Of a stretch of DNA of 64,000 bases, positions 26,552 through 34,766 are shown piece by piece (position 1 is the first letter of the stretch; each line of letters opens with the position of its first letter). A program made the translations under genes and the position numbers. The DNA is taken from contig JAGCXM010000030.1 in the NCBI GenBank assembly GCA_017961325.1, forward strand, positions 25,990-89,989, read 5' to 3'. The notes below the pieces were generated by a model that did no database searches, was not told the origin of the DNA, and saw only the letters and a program-made list of their open reading frames with translations. Source of the stretch: a bacterium. Lineage in GTDB: Bacteria; UBP6; UBA1177.

Positions 26552-26579
26552 TTGCAATAAGAATTTTGTCGGGTATATT
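26552..26579 (+). promoter_or_regulatory. Candidate promoter of the motor genes
   Basis: TTGCAA (26552-26557) and TATATT (26574-26579) are 16 bases apart, with an A-rich stretch directly upstream that could act as an UP element. The leader to the start at 26681 would be about 95 bases. Confidence 0.5.
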
Positions 26580-26621
26580 TCGATGCTGTTTTGTTCTTGG
26601 AAAATTGTTCTGTGAGGTTAG

Positions 26622-26648
26622 GAAAGCCGTCAGGGTTGACGGGCTTTC
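26622..26648 (+). promoter_or_regulatory. Leader hairpin upstream of the motor genes
   Basis: Arms 26622-26632 and 26637-26648 pair over 11 bp with one bulged G and a four-base loop. It lies 20 bases before the GGAGG ribosome site (26669-26673). No T-run follows, so I read it as a leader structure and not as a terminator. Confidence 0.45.
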
Positions 26649-26680
26649 AAATTAATAATTTTTATTTTGGAGGATTTACT

Positions 26681-27316
26681 ATGGAATGGTTTGCTGAGTT
26701 TTATCGTTCAGGCGGAACATTTATGCACTTCATCGCTATCTGCGGTCTGTATGTTCTCGGTGTTTCGATTTACAAGTTCATCATGTTGTTTGTAAAAATG
26801 AACACAAACGGCGCAAATTTGATGAAACAGATCCAGAAACTCGTTATGGCCAACAAAGTTGACAAGGCTATCACGCTTTGCGACGGTGTAGGCAGTGCAG
26901 CACTTGCAAAAGTTTTGAAAGCTGGTCTTTCAAAGGCAAACAGAGGCGAGCTTGAAATTCAGAACGCAATGGAAGAGGCTACTCTTGAAGTTGCTCCGAA
27001 AGTTACAAGCCTTCTTCCCAGCGTATTCGCAATATCGAGTACCGCTACGATGTTCGGACTTCTCGGAACGGTTTTCGGTCTTATCGATGCATTCGACGCC
27101 GTTGCACACGCTGCCCCTGAGCAGAAATCGGCAATGCTTGCAAGCGGTATCGCAATCGCGATGAACACCACCGGTTGGGGACTTCTTATCGCTATCCCTG
27201 GAACTATTTTGAACCTTTTCCTCAACGGTCTTGCTGGCAAAATTATGAGCGACCTTGACCTTTACACGGTTAAACTTTCCAACCTGCTTACGAGCAGAGA
27301 GAAAACAGCTGAATAA
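26681..27316 (+). CDS. TolQ/ExbB/MotA-family proton-channel protein (AglR-like)
   Basis: The start at 26681 follows GGAGG by seven bases; the longer in-frame reading from 26591 has no ribosome site. The 211-residue protein has three transmembrane helices at about 14-37, 115-140 and 160-185. The conserved channel segments are TATMFGLLGTVFGLIDAFDA and SGIAIAMNTTGWGLLIAIPG. Together with two TolR/ExbD proteins it would form a proton-driven motor in the inner membrane. The pairing with one TolQ-type and two TolR-type genes, next to AgmX and TPR genes, is the layout of the AglR-AglQ-AglS gliding motor. Tol-Pal or TonB service is the alternative, but no tolA, tolB, pal or tonB is nearby. Confidence 0.88.
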   Translation: MEWFAEFYRSGGTFMHFIAICGLYVLGVSIYKFIMLFVKMNTNGANLMKQIQKLVMANKVDKAITLCDGVGSAALAKVLKAGLSKANRGELEIQNAMEEATLEVAPKVTSLLPSVFAISSTATMFGLLGTVFGLIDAFDAVAHAAPEQKSAMLASGIAIAMNTTGWGLLIAIPGTILNLFLNGLAGKIMSDLDLYTVKLSNLLTSREKTAE

Positions 27317-27343
27317 AAAAACGAACTTATTGGAGGATAACAA

Positions 27344-27892
27344 ATGGGTAAGAGGCGTTCACCCGGGTCCAATCCGGATCTCGATATGACGGCTGCAATG
27401 AACCTCATTCTTATTCTTATTCCGTTGTTGTTGACCTCAATGGAGTCTGTTAAAATAGCTGTTGTCAATGTTTCAACACCGCAGATCGGTCCTTCTTCGG
27501 AGGCAAATCCGCCGGTGGACAGACCTGATGACAAACCTCTTAAACTTACGGTTGCCCTGACAGACAGAGGCATTACCGTTTTCGTAAGAGATCAGGTTAT
27601 TGAAAACAAAGACGATCCGTTGGGTCCGACAATTCTTAAGATTGACGGAGAGGAAGAAGATGCTGAAGGCAAAATGGTCCCAGGAAAAGTTTACGATATC
27701 GAAAAACTTGTTGAGATCATTTCGGATTTGAAAGATGAAAATCCGGCCGAAGAAAATATTATTATTACCGCTGAGCCGAACACTAAGTACAAATACATTA
27801 TGAAAATAATGGACGCAACGCGCGAAAAGGCTGAAGGCGAAAAGAAGAAAAAACTTTTCCCGAATGTCGTACTTAGTGCAGGTATAGCATAA
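27344..27892 (+). CDS. TolR/ExbD-family protein with Asn in place of the membrane Asp
   Basis: The 182-residue protein has a short cytoplasmic N-terminus, one transmembrane helix (MNLILILIPLLLTSM, about 19-33) and a periplasmic domain. Aligned by the DxNxTPxxD pattern of ExbD/TolR, the stretch DLDMTAAMN places Asn20 where the proton-carrying Asp is expected. It is therefore probably a non-protonatable partner of the second ExbD protein. The periplasmic part (KLTVALTDRGITVFVRDQVI) keeps the family's beta-alpha look. The ribosome site GGAGGATAAC lies directly before the ATG. ExbD-like proteins with this IP.LL.S signature are known beside normal ones, so this is likely a real subfamily and not a mutation. 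Confidence 0.82.
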   Translation: MGKRRSPGSNPDLDMTAAMNLILILIPLLLTSMESVKIAVVNVSTPQIGPSSEANPPVDRPDDKPLKLTVALTDRGITVFVRDQVIENKDDPLGPTILKIDGEEEDAEGKMVPGKVYDIEKLVEIISDLKDENPAEENIIITAEPNTKYKYIMKIMDATREKAEGEKKKKLFPNVVLSAGIA

Positions 27893-27902
27893 GGAGGAGA
27901 TT

Positions 27903-28478
27903 ATGAGCGAAGAGATTAAAACATTTGAATATCTCCCCGAAAATTACGAAGAAGAAATTCTTAAAAGCAGAAAGAAGGCTAAAGAAGGCAGAAGCAGCGG
28001 CGGTCCTCAGAAAGTAAACATCAACTCGTTGATGGATATTCTTACGATCATGCTCGTTTTCCTTCTTAAGAGTTATGCGACAGACCCTGTCAACATTACT
28101 CCTGGACCGGATTTGGATATTCCGAAGTCGACTTCAATGTTGCAGCCTGCTGCAACTGTTACGATTACGGTTGCAAAGTCTTCAATAGTTGTTGACAACG
28201 AGCCTGTTTCGGTCGTTAAGGACGGCAAAGTCGAAGCTTCACAGAAACGCGGCGGCGAAGATGCTTATTTCATTATTCCTTTGAATAAGGCACTTGTCGA
28301 AGCTGTTGAAAAGAAAAGAAGACTCGAAGCCATCAACCCGACTGTCAAGTTTGACGGCGTTGCAACAATCGTTATGGACAAGGAGAGTCCGTATCGTCTG
28401 CTGACGGAGGTTATGTATACGGCAGGTCAGGCTGAGTTTACGAACTTCAAGTTTGCAACGATTTCCGCAGCCGGTTAA
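27903..28478 (+). CDS. TolR/ExbD-family protein with conserved membrane Asp (AglS-like)
   Basis: The 191-residue product has a 37-residue basic cytoplasmic segment, a transmembrane helix starting at VNINSLMDILTIMLVFLLKS (about 38-57) and a periplasmic domain. Asp45 is in the position that carries protons in ExbD, TolR and AglQ/AglS. The following YATDPVNITPGPDLDIPKST is typical of ExbD proteins in myxobacterial-type loci. AAGGAGGAG precedes the ATG. It is the last gene of the motor set, and a strong terminator follows at 28487. With the TolQ-like protein it should form the proton path, while the Asn20 partner may have a structural or regulatory part. Confidence 0.87.
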   Translation: MSEEIKTFEYLPENYEEEILKSRKKAKEGRSSGGPQKVNINSLMDILTIMLVFLLKSYATDPVNITPGPDLDIPKSTSMLQPAATVTITVAKSSIVVDNEPVSVVKDGKVEASQKRGGEDAYFIIPLNKALVEAVEKKRRLEAINPTVKFDGVATIVMDKESPYRLLTEVMYTAGQAEFTNFKFATISAAG

Positions 28479-28486
28479 CTCTTCAG

Positions 28487-28515
28487 GCGGCCGGCTTTTG
28501 CCGGCCGCTTTTTTT
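28487..28515 (+). terminator. Rho-independent terminator of the motor genes
   Basis: A perfect nine-base-pair GC stem (28487-28495 with 28500-28508) closes a four-base loop and is followed by seven T residues (28509-28515). It lies nine bases after the stop of the second ExbD gene. Confidence 0.95.
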
Positions 28516-28561
28516 ATGTTTTTCTGAATTTATCATCAAATGGTTTCACAAGTTGTAAAAC

Positions 28562-28589
28562 TTGCAAAAATAATAAAAAGTGCTATAAG
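28562..28589 (+). promoter_or_regulatory. Candidate promoter of the polysaccharide-export operon
   Basis: TTGCAA (28562-28567) and TATAAG (28584-28589) are 16 bases apart. The -10 is extended (TGC directly before it). The first start codon is 65 bases downstream, and the terminator of the previous unit is just upstream. Confidence 0.5.
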
Positions 28590-28653
28590 CCGCTTGCTTT
28601 TTCCGAAGCCAGAAGGTATCGGTTATTGCAATGCCCGATAACAGAGGTGTTAA

Positions 28654-29322
28654 ATGTTTTGTCGAAAATATATATTGTTTTCTGTGCTCATTGTCATCGC
28701 TTCGGCACTTTTTGCGGAAGTCGGGACGGAGACGCTTTCCTTGGCTGAAGAAGCGCAGGCAAAAGCCGACAGAATTTCAGATATTGAAGGTGAGCTGAAG
28801 CAGATTGCTTCTGAGGCTGCATCTTCAGGTGATTCCAAATTAAAAGTTTGTGTCGAAAAATATTCTGGAACTGTCAAGGGGCTGGTGAAAAGTGCCAACG
28901 AAGTGGTTTTGCAGGTGCTTTTATTCGTTACTTTGGGTAAATCGGCGGAAGCGCAGAATCAGATGAATGCACTGAACGCTTTGGCGGATTCGGCCGATGC
29001 GGCTCATTCGAAGGCTCTGAATTGTGAAAAGAGCGATGACGTCAGGAAAATTGCAAATGCAGGCGAATTTCATAAAAATCAGCAGAACGGCGTTTCTGAC
29101 GCTATGAATTTGGGTGTAGGATCCGATTTGCCGACAGAAATCAACCGCGGTGCGGTTAAAGGTTCGGATTTGACCGATGCTGCCGGTGTCGATTCAAGCG
29201 ATATCCAGCATTCGGAAAACGAAAATTTTGAAGATATCATTTTTTCGGGTGAAGATCCTCAGGATATTGAAAAACCTGTCGAGGAAGAAGAGATAATTGA
29301 AGAACAAAGTCCGACAGAATAG
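28654..29322 (+). CDS. Secreted helical/acidic protein of unknown function
   Basis: I do not recognise this 222-residue protein. It has a signal peptide ending ASALFA (about residue 21), a mostly helical, Ala/Ser/Glu-rich region to about residue 120 with two Cys (Cys66 and Cys123 by my count) and a very acidic, probably disordered tail ending EEEEIIEEQ. The AGGTGTTAA stretch before the ATG is a weak ribosome site. It is the first gene of a tightly spaced operon whose next three genes encode an outer-membrane barrel, a Wza-like protein and a Wzc-like kinase, so a periplasmic role in polysaccharide export is possible. That is inferred from position only. Confidence 0.6.
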   Translation: MFCRKYILFSVLIVIASALFAEVGTETLSLAEEAQAKADRISDIEGELKQIASEAASSGDSKLKVCVEKYSGTVKGLVKSANEVVLQVLLFVTLGKSAEAQNQMNALNALADSADAAHSKALNCEKSDDVRKIANAGEFHKNQQNGVSDAMNLGVGSDLPTEINRGAVKGSDLTDAAGVDSSDIQHSENENFEDIIFSGEDPQDIEKPVEEEEIIEEQSPTE

Positions 29323-29343
29323 AGTCCAGGGTACTGAAGAATT

Positions 29344-30753
29344 ATGAAAAGCAGGTGCTTTTTTGTAATAATTTCAATATTTTATGTCTTGATTTCAACT
29401 GTTTCCCTTTTTGCCGAAGATGGCCGTGTAAAGGGATTTAAAATAACAAAGGATACCGTATTAAATGTCGGCATTGCCATAAATTCAGAGTATGAATCCA
29501 ATATCACTAAGGCTTCGGAAAGTACGACTGTAACCGATACGAGAAAAAATGAAGGAGAAGAACAGAATACCGAAATTGTTTCAGATATGATTCTGCATTA
29601 CAGCCCGTCTTTTCGGATTAAATTGGATGATGAAAGAAAAACTATCGGATTTTCTCTGCTTTTTGATTACAATCATTATCTCGGTCTTGATAATAGTGCA
29701 ACTTCCAAAAAACTTTCGGAACTTGAAATCAGATCCGATTTCCTCGGTGAATTCAACAAAGAGGGTTTGTTGACTTTTGATTTTAAAAACTCGCTTTTAA
29801 GAACAGCTACTCCGGACGGACCGGAACTTTCAGGAAAACATAAGAATGTTTTTGATACTTTCGCTTTCGGCTTTGCATTTAAAAATATCGAAGATACGCT
29901 CTACGGCAAAATCAGGCTGGGAGTTGATATAAACTATTTGGAACAGTCGCAGGAAATACTTTATTACAAAGACTACAATTATGTTTCTGCTCTGGCGGAT
30001 TTTTTCGGAAAATGGAAGTTTCTGCCGAAGACAATGGCTTTTTTTTCAGTTGCAACGAGGTATCATGATTATTACGAATCAAGAATCCGAGATGCATCCA
30101 GGGCTGTTCCGATAAATGCGTTCGTCGGTGTGATGGGACAGTTTTCACGCTATTTTTCTTCAAAGATTTCAGTCGGTTACTCTGTTAATATAGGGCGTGA
30201 TGTCAAGCACGACTACAATGCCAATGCCGAGATAGTCTTTAAATATAACGATCTCGGTGCGGTTTTGGGATACCTCAGAATGATGCGGCCTTCGGCATAT
30301 TACGGCTACAGTTCGTCTCATAAACTTTATTTCAATTTCAAGCAGAAATTCGCAAAGCGTTTCCTTGCGGCGGTTAGTCTGAATTATTCGCATATTGTTT
30401 TCGGACATAATATACTGTATGACGAGCGTGACGATTACGAAAAACTGTCGGACGGTTCTTATCAGCTGCTTGTTTCGGATGACAATGAGGAAACCGTTTA
30501 TACGATTGTTCTCCCGAAAGGAAACAGAAAGGAACACCGTGTCGTGTTTATGCCGTCGTTTTCTTATGCGATTTTACCCTGGCTCGGTCTTAAACTGAGT
30601 TACACGCTGGAATACAAAGATACCGGTTACTTCCAGAAATCAAAAATTGAATACACTCATGATGCGGATTCAAAAAATTATACGAAAACTACGACAACAC
30701 ACTATGATTACATTGATCACAGAGTGATGCTTGCTATAGTTATGGATTATTGA
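29344..30753 (+). CDS. Outer-membrane beta-barrel protein of the polysaccharide-export operon (Wzp-like)
   Basis: The 469-residue protein has a signal peptide ending STVSLFA and a long series of amphipathic beta strands separated by turns (IGFSLLFDYNHYLGL, ISVGYSVNIGRDVKHDYNAN, LGLKLSYTLEYKDTGYF), ending HRVMLAIVMDY. This is the pattern of putative beta-barrel porin 2-type proteins. It is immediately upstream of, and overlapping, a short Wza-like protein that has no outer-membrane helix of its own. In myxobacteria, barrels of this kind serve as the outer-membrane exit for such short export proteins. I infer the same division of labour here. Confidence 0.72.
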   Translation: MKSRCFFVIISIFYVLISTVSLFAEDGRVKGFKITKDTVLNVGIAINSEYESNITKASESTTVTDTRKNEGEEQNTEIVSDMILHYSPSFRIKLDDERKTIGFSLLFDYNHYLGLDNSATSKKLSELEIRSDFLGEFNKEGLLTFDFKNSLLRTATPDGPELSGKHKNVFDTFAFGFAFKNIEDTLYGKIRLGVDINYLEQSQEILYYKDYNYVSALADFFGKWKFLPKTMAFFSVATRYHDYYESRIRDASRAVPINAFVGVMGQFSRYFSSKISVGYSVNIGRDVKHDYNANAEIVFKYNDLGAVLGYLRMMRPSAYYGYSSSHKLYFNFKQKFAKRFLAAVSLNYSHIVFGHNILYDERDDYEKLSDGSYQLLVSDDNEETVYTIVLPKGNRKEHRVVFMPSFSYAILPWLGLKLSYTLEYKDTGYFQKSKIEYTHDADSKNYTKTTTTHYDYIDHRVMLAIVMDY

Positions 30754-31379
30754 TGATGAAAAAAATTATTCCGGTTTTGTTTTTAGCACTTTTTGTTTCC
30801 TGTACCATAAAAGTCGGTGACGGGAGCGACAAGAATGCCGTTTCAGCTATGCCGAACGATGAAAGTGTTGAAGAACACGGTTCGGATCCGCTTTCGTTTA
30901 TCGGTGCAGGAGACAAAATCAACATTCAGGTTTTCAACGAAAAGGAACTTTCCGGTGTTTATCAGGTTAGTCCGGAAGGATACATAATGTTTCCTTTTAT
31001 CGGCAAACTAAAGGTCAACGGTATGGACAACTTCTCCGTTTCGGTGAAAATCGCAGAAAAACTGAAAGACGGTTACCTGAAGGATCCGAATGTCACCGTT
31101 TCCGTAGAAGAATTCGTAAGTAAAAGGATTTTTGTGCTGGGACAGGTTAAAAAAGCCGACAGTTTTCCGATAAGAAGACGCATGAGCGTTATCGAAGCCA
31201 TCAGTCTTGCCGGCGGATTCACGAATCTGGCAGATCTTTCCAATGTCGTTGTGACGAGAAAGGTCGGCGGCAGGGAAAAACGGTTCGTCGTTGATATAAA
31301 GTCGATAGTGAACGGTGCGAAGGAGAATTTCTACCTTGAGGCAGGGGATATTGTTTTCGTGGGAGAAAAGTTTTTCTGA
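30753..31379 (+). CDS. Wza-like polysaccharide export lipoprotein (short form)
   Basis: The ATG at 30753 overlaps the upstream stop as TGATG; an ATG at 30756 is also possible. The roughly 208-residue protein is a lipoprotein (signal ending LFVSC, Cys17). It has a polysaccharide-export domain (FIGAGDKINIQVFNEKELSG, VSPEGYIMFPFIGKLKVNGM) and one SLBB-type domain (KRIFVLGQVKKADSFPI, VIEAISLAGGF). It stops at the second domain and lacks the C-terminal outer-membrane helix of E. coli Wza (about 380 residues). It would form a periplasmic ring and depend on the upstream barrel for exit. It overlaps the kinase gene by one base. Confidence 0.88.
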   Translation: MMKKIIPVLFLALFVSCTIKVGDGSDKNAVSAMPNDESVEEHGSDPLSFIGAGDKINIQVFNEKELSGVYQVSPEGYIMFPFIGKLKVNGMDNFSVSVKIAEKLKDGYLKDPNVTVSVEEFVSKRIFVLGQVKKADSFPIRRRMSVIEAISLAGGFTNLADLSNVVVTRKVGGREKRFVVDIKSIVNGAKENFYLEAGDIVFVGEKFF

Positions 31380-33553
31380 TGAACGAACAGGAACGCGAAA
31401 TAGATTTGCTTGAAATATTGAATCTGTTTAAGCGGCATATCTATCTTTTTGCTGCCATAATCATCATAGTGATGACTTTTGCCGCGGCCCAGCTTTATCG
31501 GATGAAAAAGATTTATTCTTCGACTGTAACGATAGAAATCGAGCCTCAGGCCACCAATGTTCTGGGCGGCGATATGGAACTTGTCAAGAGCGGTATCAAT
31601 GCGCAGGAGAATTCCATCTCTTCCAAGGATTATTATACCGCTCAGTATGAAATCATAAAAAGTCGTGCCGTTTCGCAAAAGGTTTTGGAAACGATTCCCA
31701 ATGATAAGATTCATGAATATCTGGGTTTTGATTCAGAACGGTTTCCGGAAGAATACAACAGCATAGATCCGGTCAGCATTTTACAGGATAAAATCACTGT
31801 CGAGCCGCAGAAAAGCAACAACATCGTGCGGATTTCCGTAGAGAATGCCGATCCTGAGAAAGCTGCTTTTCTGGCAAATGCGGTTGCATCATCCTACATC
31901 GAATTTAATCTGGAAAAGAAATATTTCGAGACGAAGGATGCTGCAAAGTGGCTCGTGGACCAGAGTTTGAGTCTGAAGCAGAATCTCGAAAATTCCGAAA
32001 TGGCGCTTTTTGAGTTCAAGGAAAGCAATAATGTCCTTGCGACGACTTTTGAGGCTAAGCAGGATCTTCTTGCAAGGCAAATCAGCAAACTGACGGGGAT
32101 TCTTACCGATCAGGAAATCAGGCGGAATGCTTTGACTTCAAAGATCGAAGAGTATTCCCGTATAGATTTCAACAATCCCGACGATGCGCTTTTTTACGAA
32201 CTCAGCAAGGAAAACAACGCCATCGGCAATATGATGAAGCTGAAATATCTGGAAGTTATTTCAAAAATTGATGAGTCCATGCAGGTTTACGGTGAAAAGC
32301 ATCCGAAAGTCGTTGCTCTGCTTGCTGAAAAAGGCAACATAGAGACTTCGTTCAGAAACGAAATCACCGGCATTGTAAATAGTTACAGCCTTAGTCTTAA
32401 AATACTCGACAACGAGATGAAAAAGAACCGCAGAATGCTTGCTGAAACGCAGGAAGAGGCGACTAACCTGAAGAAGTTGGAGATAAATTACAGCAAGTTG
32501 CGCCGTGAAGTGGAAACGAACAAGAAACTTTACGATATAGTGCTTGAAAGATCGAAAAAGGCGGATCTGAGCGCGTTGCTGAAAAACAACAACATAAGGA
32601 TAATCGACCGCGCACTCGTGCCGAAAGTTCCTGTGAAACCGAACAAACAGACGATTCTGCTTACAGGTTTTGTCATCGCGCTTGTTCTGGCGTCGCTGGC
32701 TGTTTTTCTTGTTGAGTTCTTTGATACGAAGTTTAAGAGTTTCAAGGAAGTCGAGACGATTTCACAGAAGCCGGTTCTCGGCATTATACCTAAATTCCAG
32801 CAGACTGAAGATTCTGATTTTAAGGAGATTGTTTTCGGAGAGAAAAGCGGTCAGGGTTTGGCAGTTGAGGCTTTCAGAACGCTTAGAACCAACATAAAAC
32901 TAAGCAATCCCGATTCAAAGCTTGGTGTTATGCTTGTTACGAGCTGTGTTCCTCATGAAGGTAAAACCGTTGTCGCATCGAATCTTGCCGCTAGTTATTC
33001 GGTTGCCGGTAAAAAAGCGATTATTGTTGATGCCGATATGAGAAAACCGCGGGTTCATGAAATTTTCGGGCTTTCAAACGAAAAGGGGCTTTCAACCCTG
33101 ATTGTCGGAGAACATTCGATGGATGAAGTGATACACAGAAATGTTTGCGAAGGGCTTGATGTCGTTACTGCGGGAATGATTCCGCCGAATCCGGCTGAAC
33201 TTTTGGAAAGCGGAAGAATGGCGGATATCATGAAATGTTTTTCTGAAAAATACGATGTCGTGATTGTTGATTCTCCGCCGCTTACTCCTGTCAGCGATGC
33301 CGCAATCATTGCACCGCTGACCGACGGGATGATTATTGCATTAAATATCGGAAATACTCCGCGTGACATTTTCAAATCTGTGGTTCAGAACATTGTAAGA
33401 TCCGGAATTTCCATTCTTGGTACTGTCGTCAACAATATCGATTTAAGGCAGGAACGGAAGTTTAAGTCATATTCCGGATATTCTTATTATAATTCTTCGT
33501 ATTGTATTTCGGAGGAAGATGAGAAAATTTTTAAAAAGAAAAAATTTTCATAG
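31379..33553 (+). CDS. Wzc-like polysaccharide co-polymerase and tyrosine autokinase
   Basis: The 724-residue inner-membrane protein has an N-terminal Wzz domain (first helix about residues 20-40), a long periplasmic coiled coil with a GNVR-like portion, a second membrane helix near 425-445 and a cytoplasmic BY-kinase. The Walker A segment TSCVPHEGKTVVASNLA has Gly528, Lys529 and Thr530, the A' motif is VDADMRKPR and the Walker B motif is VIVDSPP. The C-terminus carries a Tyr cluster (YSGYSYYNSSY) that is usually autophosphorylated to control chain length. All catalytic parts are present in one polypeptide. No glycosyltransferase, Wzx or Wzy is in the window, so the polymer must be made by genes elsewhere. 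Confidence 0.93.
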   Translation: MNEQEREIDLLEILNLFKRHIYLFAAIIIIVMTFAAAQLYRMKKIYSSTVTIEIEPQATNVLGGDMELVKSGINAQENSISSKDYYTAQYEIIKSRAVSQKVLETIPNDKIHEYLGFDSERFPEEYNSIDPVSILQDKITVEPQKSNNIVRISVENADPEKAAFLANAVASSYIEFNLEKKYFETKDAAKWLVDQSLSLKQNLENSEMALFEFKESNNVLATTFEAKQDLLARQISKLTGILTDQEIRRNALTSKIEEYSRIDFNNPDDALFYELSKENNAIGNMMKLKYLEVISKIDESMQVYGEKHPKVVALLAEKGNIETSFRNEITGIVNSYSLSLKILDNEMKKNRRMLAETQEEATNLKKLEINYSKLRREVETNKKLYDIVLERSKKADLSALLKNNNIRIIDRALVPKVPVKPNKQTILLTGFVIALVLASLAVFLVEFFDTKFKSFKEVETISQKPVLGIIPKFQQTEDSDFKEIVFGEKSGQGLAVEAFRTLRTNIKLSNPDSKLGVMLVTSCVPHEGKTVVASNLAASYSVAGKKAIIVDADMRKPRVHEIFGLSNEKGLSTLIVGEHSMDEVIHRNVCEGLDVVTAGMIPPNPAELLESGRMADIMKCFSEKYDVVIVDSPPLTPVSDAAIIAPLTDGMIIALNIGNTPRDIFKSVVQNIVRSGISILGTVVNNIDLRQERKFKSYSGYSYYNSSYCISEEDEKIFKKKKFS

Positions 33554-34265
33554 CTTGGTGTCGGCACTTTGTGCTTTTTTTCTGATTCCGGCATTTGCTG
33601 CGTGCGAATCTCCGAGAGTCGTGAGGCATCCGGTTTCAAAAGGTGACACTTATTACTATTATGTCACTTTTTACGGTGATGAATATCAGGGAAAAACTAT
33701 GGCAAACGGTGAAGCGTTTTCAAATGACGCGATGACTTGTGCCGCAAAGGGTTTCCCGTTCGGGACCATTCTCGAAGTTCAGTCGCTGGAAACGGGGAAA
33801 AAGGTAGAAGTTACAGTCACTGACCGGCCAGGGAAGGAGCTTGTAGACCTTACGATCAAGGCTTTTGAGGAGATTGACAGTGCGACAAAAGGGAAAATCC
33901 GGGCGAAGATAAAAGTTGTCGGACTTTCGAAAAATGCACCGAAAGCCGCTGCAGCGCCGACAGAGAAACAGGAAAAGAGTGACACGGAAGAGAAAAGTGA
34001 GCCTAAAGAGGAGCGGAAAGAAGAAAAAGAGGCTCCGCAGGAGGCGAAGAAAGAGGTCTCTTACGCTATTTCTCTCGCAACTTTCGGCGACATTGATGCG
34101 GCGAAGGCTTATCAGAGCGAAGTGAAGGAAGAGAATACCTATATTTTTACCCGTGACGGCAAATTCGAGGTTAGATACGGCAGATACGCTTCGGAAGATG
34201 AGGCTAAAGCCGATATCGAACGTTTTTCATGGAAAGATGCAGACATTGTTACAATTGAAGAATAG
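33519..34265 (+). CDS. RlpA-like double-psi beta-barrel lipoprotein with SPOR domain
   Basis: The ATG at 33519 lies 35 bases inside the end of the kinase gene, directly after GGAGGAAG. The 248-residue protein has a lipoprotein signal ending AFAACE (Cys29), an RlpA-type barrel (VTFYGDEYQGKTMANGEAFS, FPFGTILEVQS, VTVTDRPGKELVDLT) at about 45-137, a Lys/Glu/Pro-rich linker and a C-terminal SPOR domain (VSYAISLATFGDIDAAKAYQ). RlpA cleaves peptidoglycan strands that lack stem peptides, and SPOR domains bind such strands. The His normally present in the TAAHRTLPFG-type segment is replaced (TCAAKGFPFG), so catalysis is doubtful, although the Asp in TDRP remains. Confidence 0.8.
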   Translation: MRKFLKRKNFHSLVSALCAFFLIPAFAACESPRVVRHPVSKGDTYYYYVTFYGDEYQGKTMANGEAFSNDAMTCAAKGFPFGTILEVQSLETGKKVEVTVTDRPGKELVDLTIKAFEEIDSATKGKIRAKIKVVGLSKNAPKAAAAPTEKQEKSDTEEKSEPKEERKEEKEAPQEAKKEVSYAISLATFGDIDAAKAYQSEVKEENTYIFTRDGKFEVRYGRYASEDEAKADIERFSWKDADIVTIEE

Positions 34266-34274
34266 GAGGATGTT

Positions 34275-34766
34275 ATGAAAATCAGATTTTTGGTAGTTTT
34301 GTTCGTTTTGCTGGCTGTTGCGCCGGTTTATGCGCAGAAAATCGCATTCGTCGATGTTAAAAAAGTTTGGTCGGAATCGAAGGAGGTAGAAAAAGAGAGA
34401 AAGAAAGTTGAGGCTCTGCTGAAAAAGAGTCAGGAAGAACTCAAGGCGAAAGAGACTGAAGTTATAAAACTTCAGGAAAAGATAAAGAAAGAGGGAAGGA
34501 TGGCTACCGAAGAAGCTCAGGCCATGATGCTTGAAGAGTATCAGAAGAAAGCTCTCGAACTTCAGAAAATGGCTACCCAGAAAGAAAAGGAACTTGCCGA
34601 AAAAGATGCTGCGGCTCAGGAAGAATTTTTAGGCAAAGTGCGTAAAATCGTTATGAAAATTGCTATTGAACAGAAATACGACATGGTTGTTCCTGCTGAA
34701 CAGACGCTGTACTACAACGATAAGTTTGACATTACGAAAGCTGTTATCGCCGAAATAAACAAATAG
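34275..34766 (+). CDS. OmpH/Skp-family periplasmic chaperone
   Basis: The 163-residue protein has a signal peptide ending APVYA and the Skp start QKIAFVDVKKVWSES, followed by a long charged coiled coil (about 38-120) and a short beta C-terminus (YDMVVPAEQTLYYND) typical of OmpH. Skp trimers hold unfolded outer-membrane proteins in the periplasm. The gene usually lies next to bamA, but here it follows the RlpA-like gene by nine bases (AGGAGGATGTT ribosome site), with no bamA in the window. The many barrels in this region make a chaperone role plausible. Confidence 0.85.
   Translation: MKIRFLVVLFVLLAVAPVYAQKIAFVDVKKVWSESKEVEKERKKVEALLKKSQEELKAKETEVIKLQEKIKKEGRMATEEAQAMMLEEYQKKALELQKMATQKEKELAEKDAAAQEEFLGKVRKIVMKIAIEQKYDMVVPAEQTLYYNDKFDITKAVIAEINK

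Noticed and set aside
26681..28478. Tol-Pal or TonB energising complex
   Set aside because: No tolA, tolB, pal, tonB or receptor gene is nearby, while an AgmX-type protein and Glt/Cgl-like genes are. Not fully excluded.
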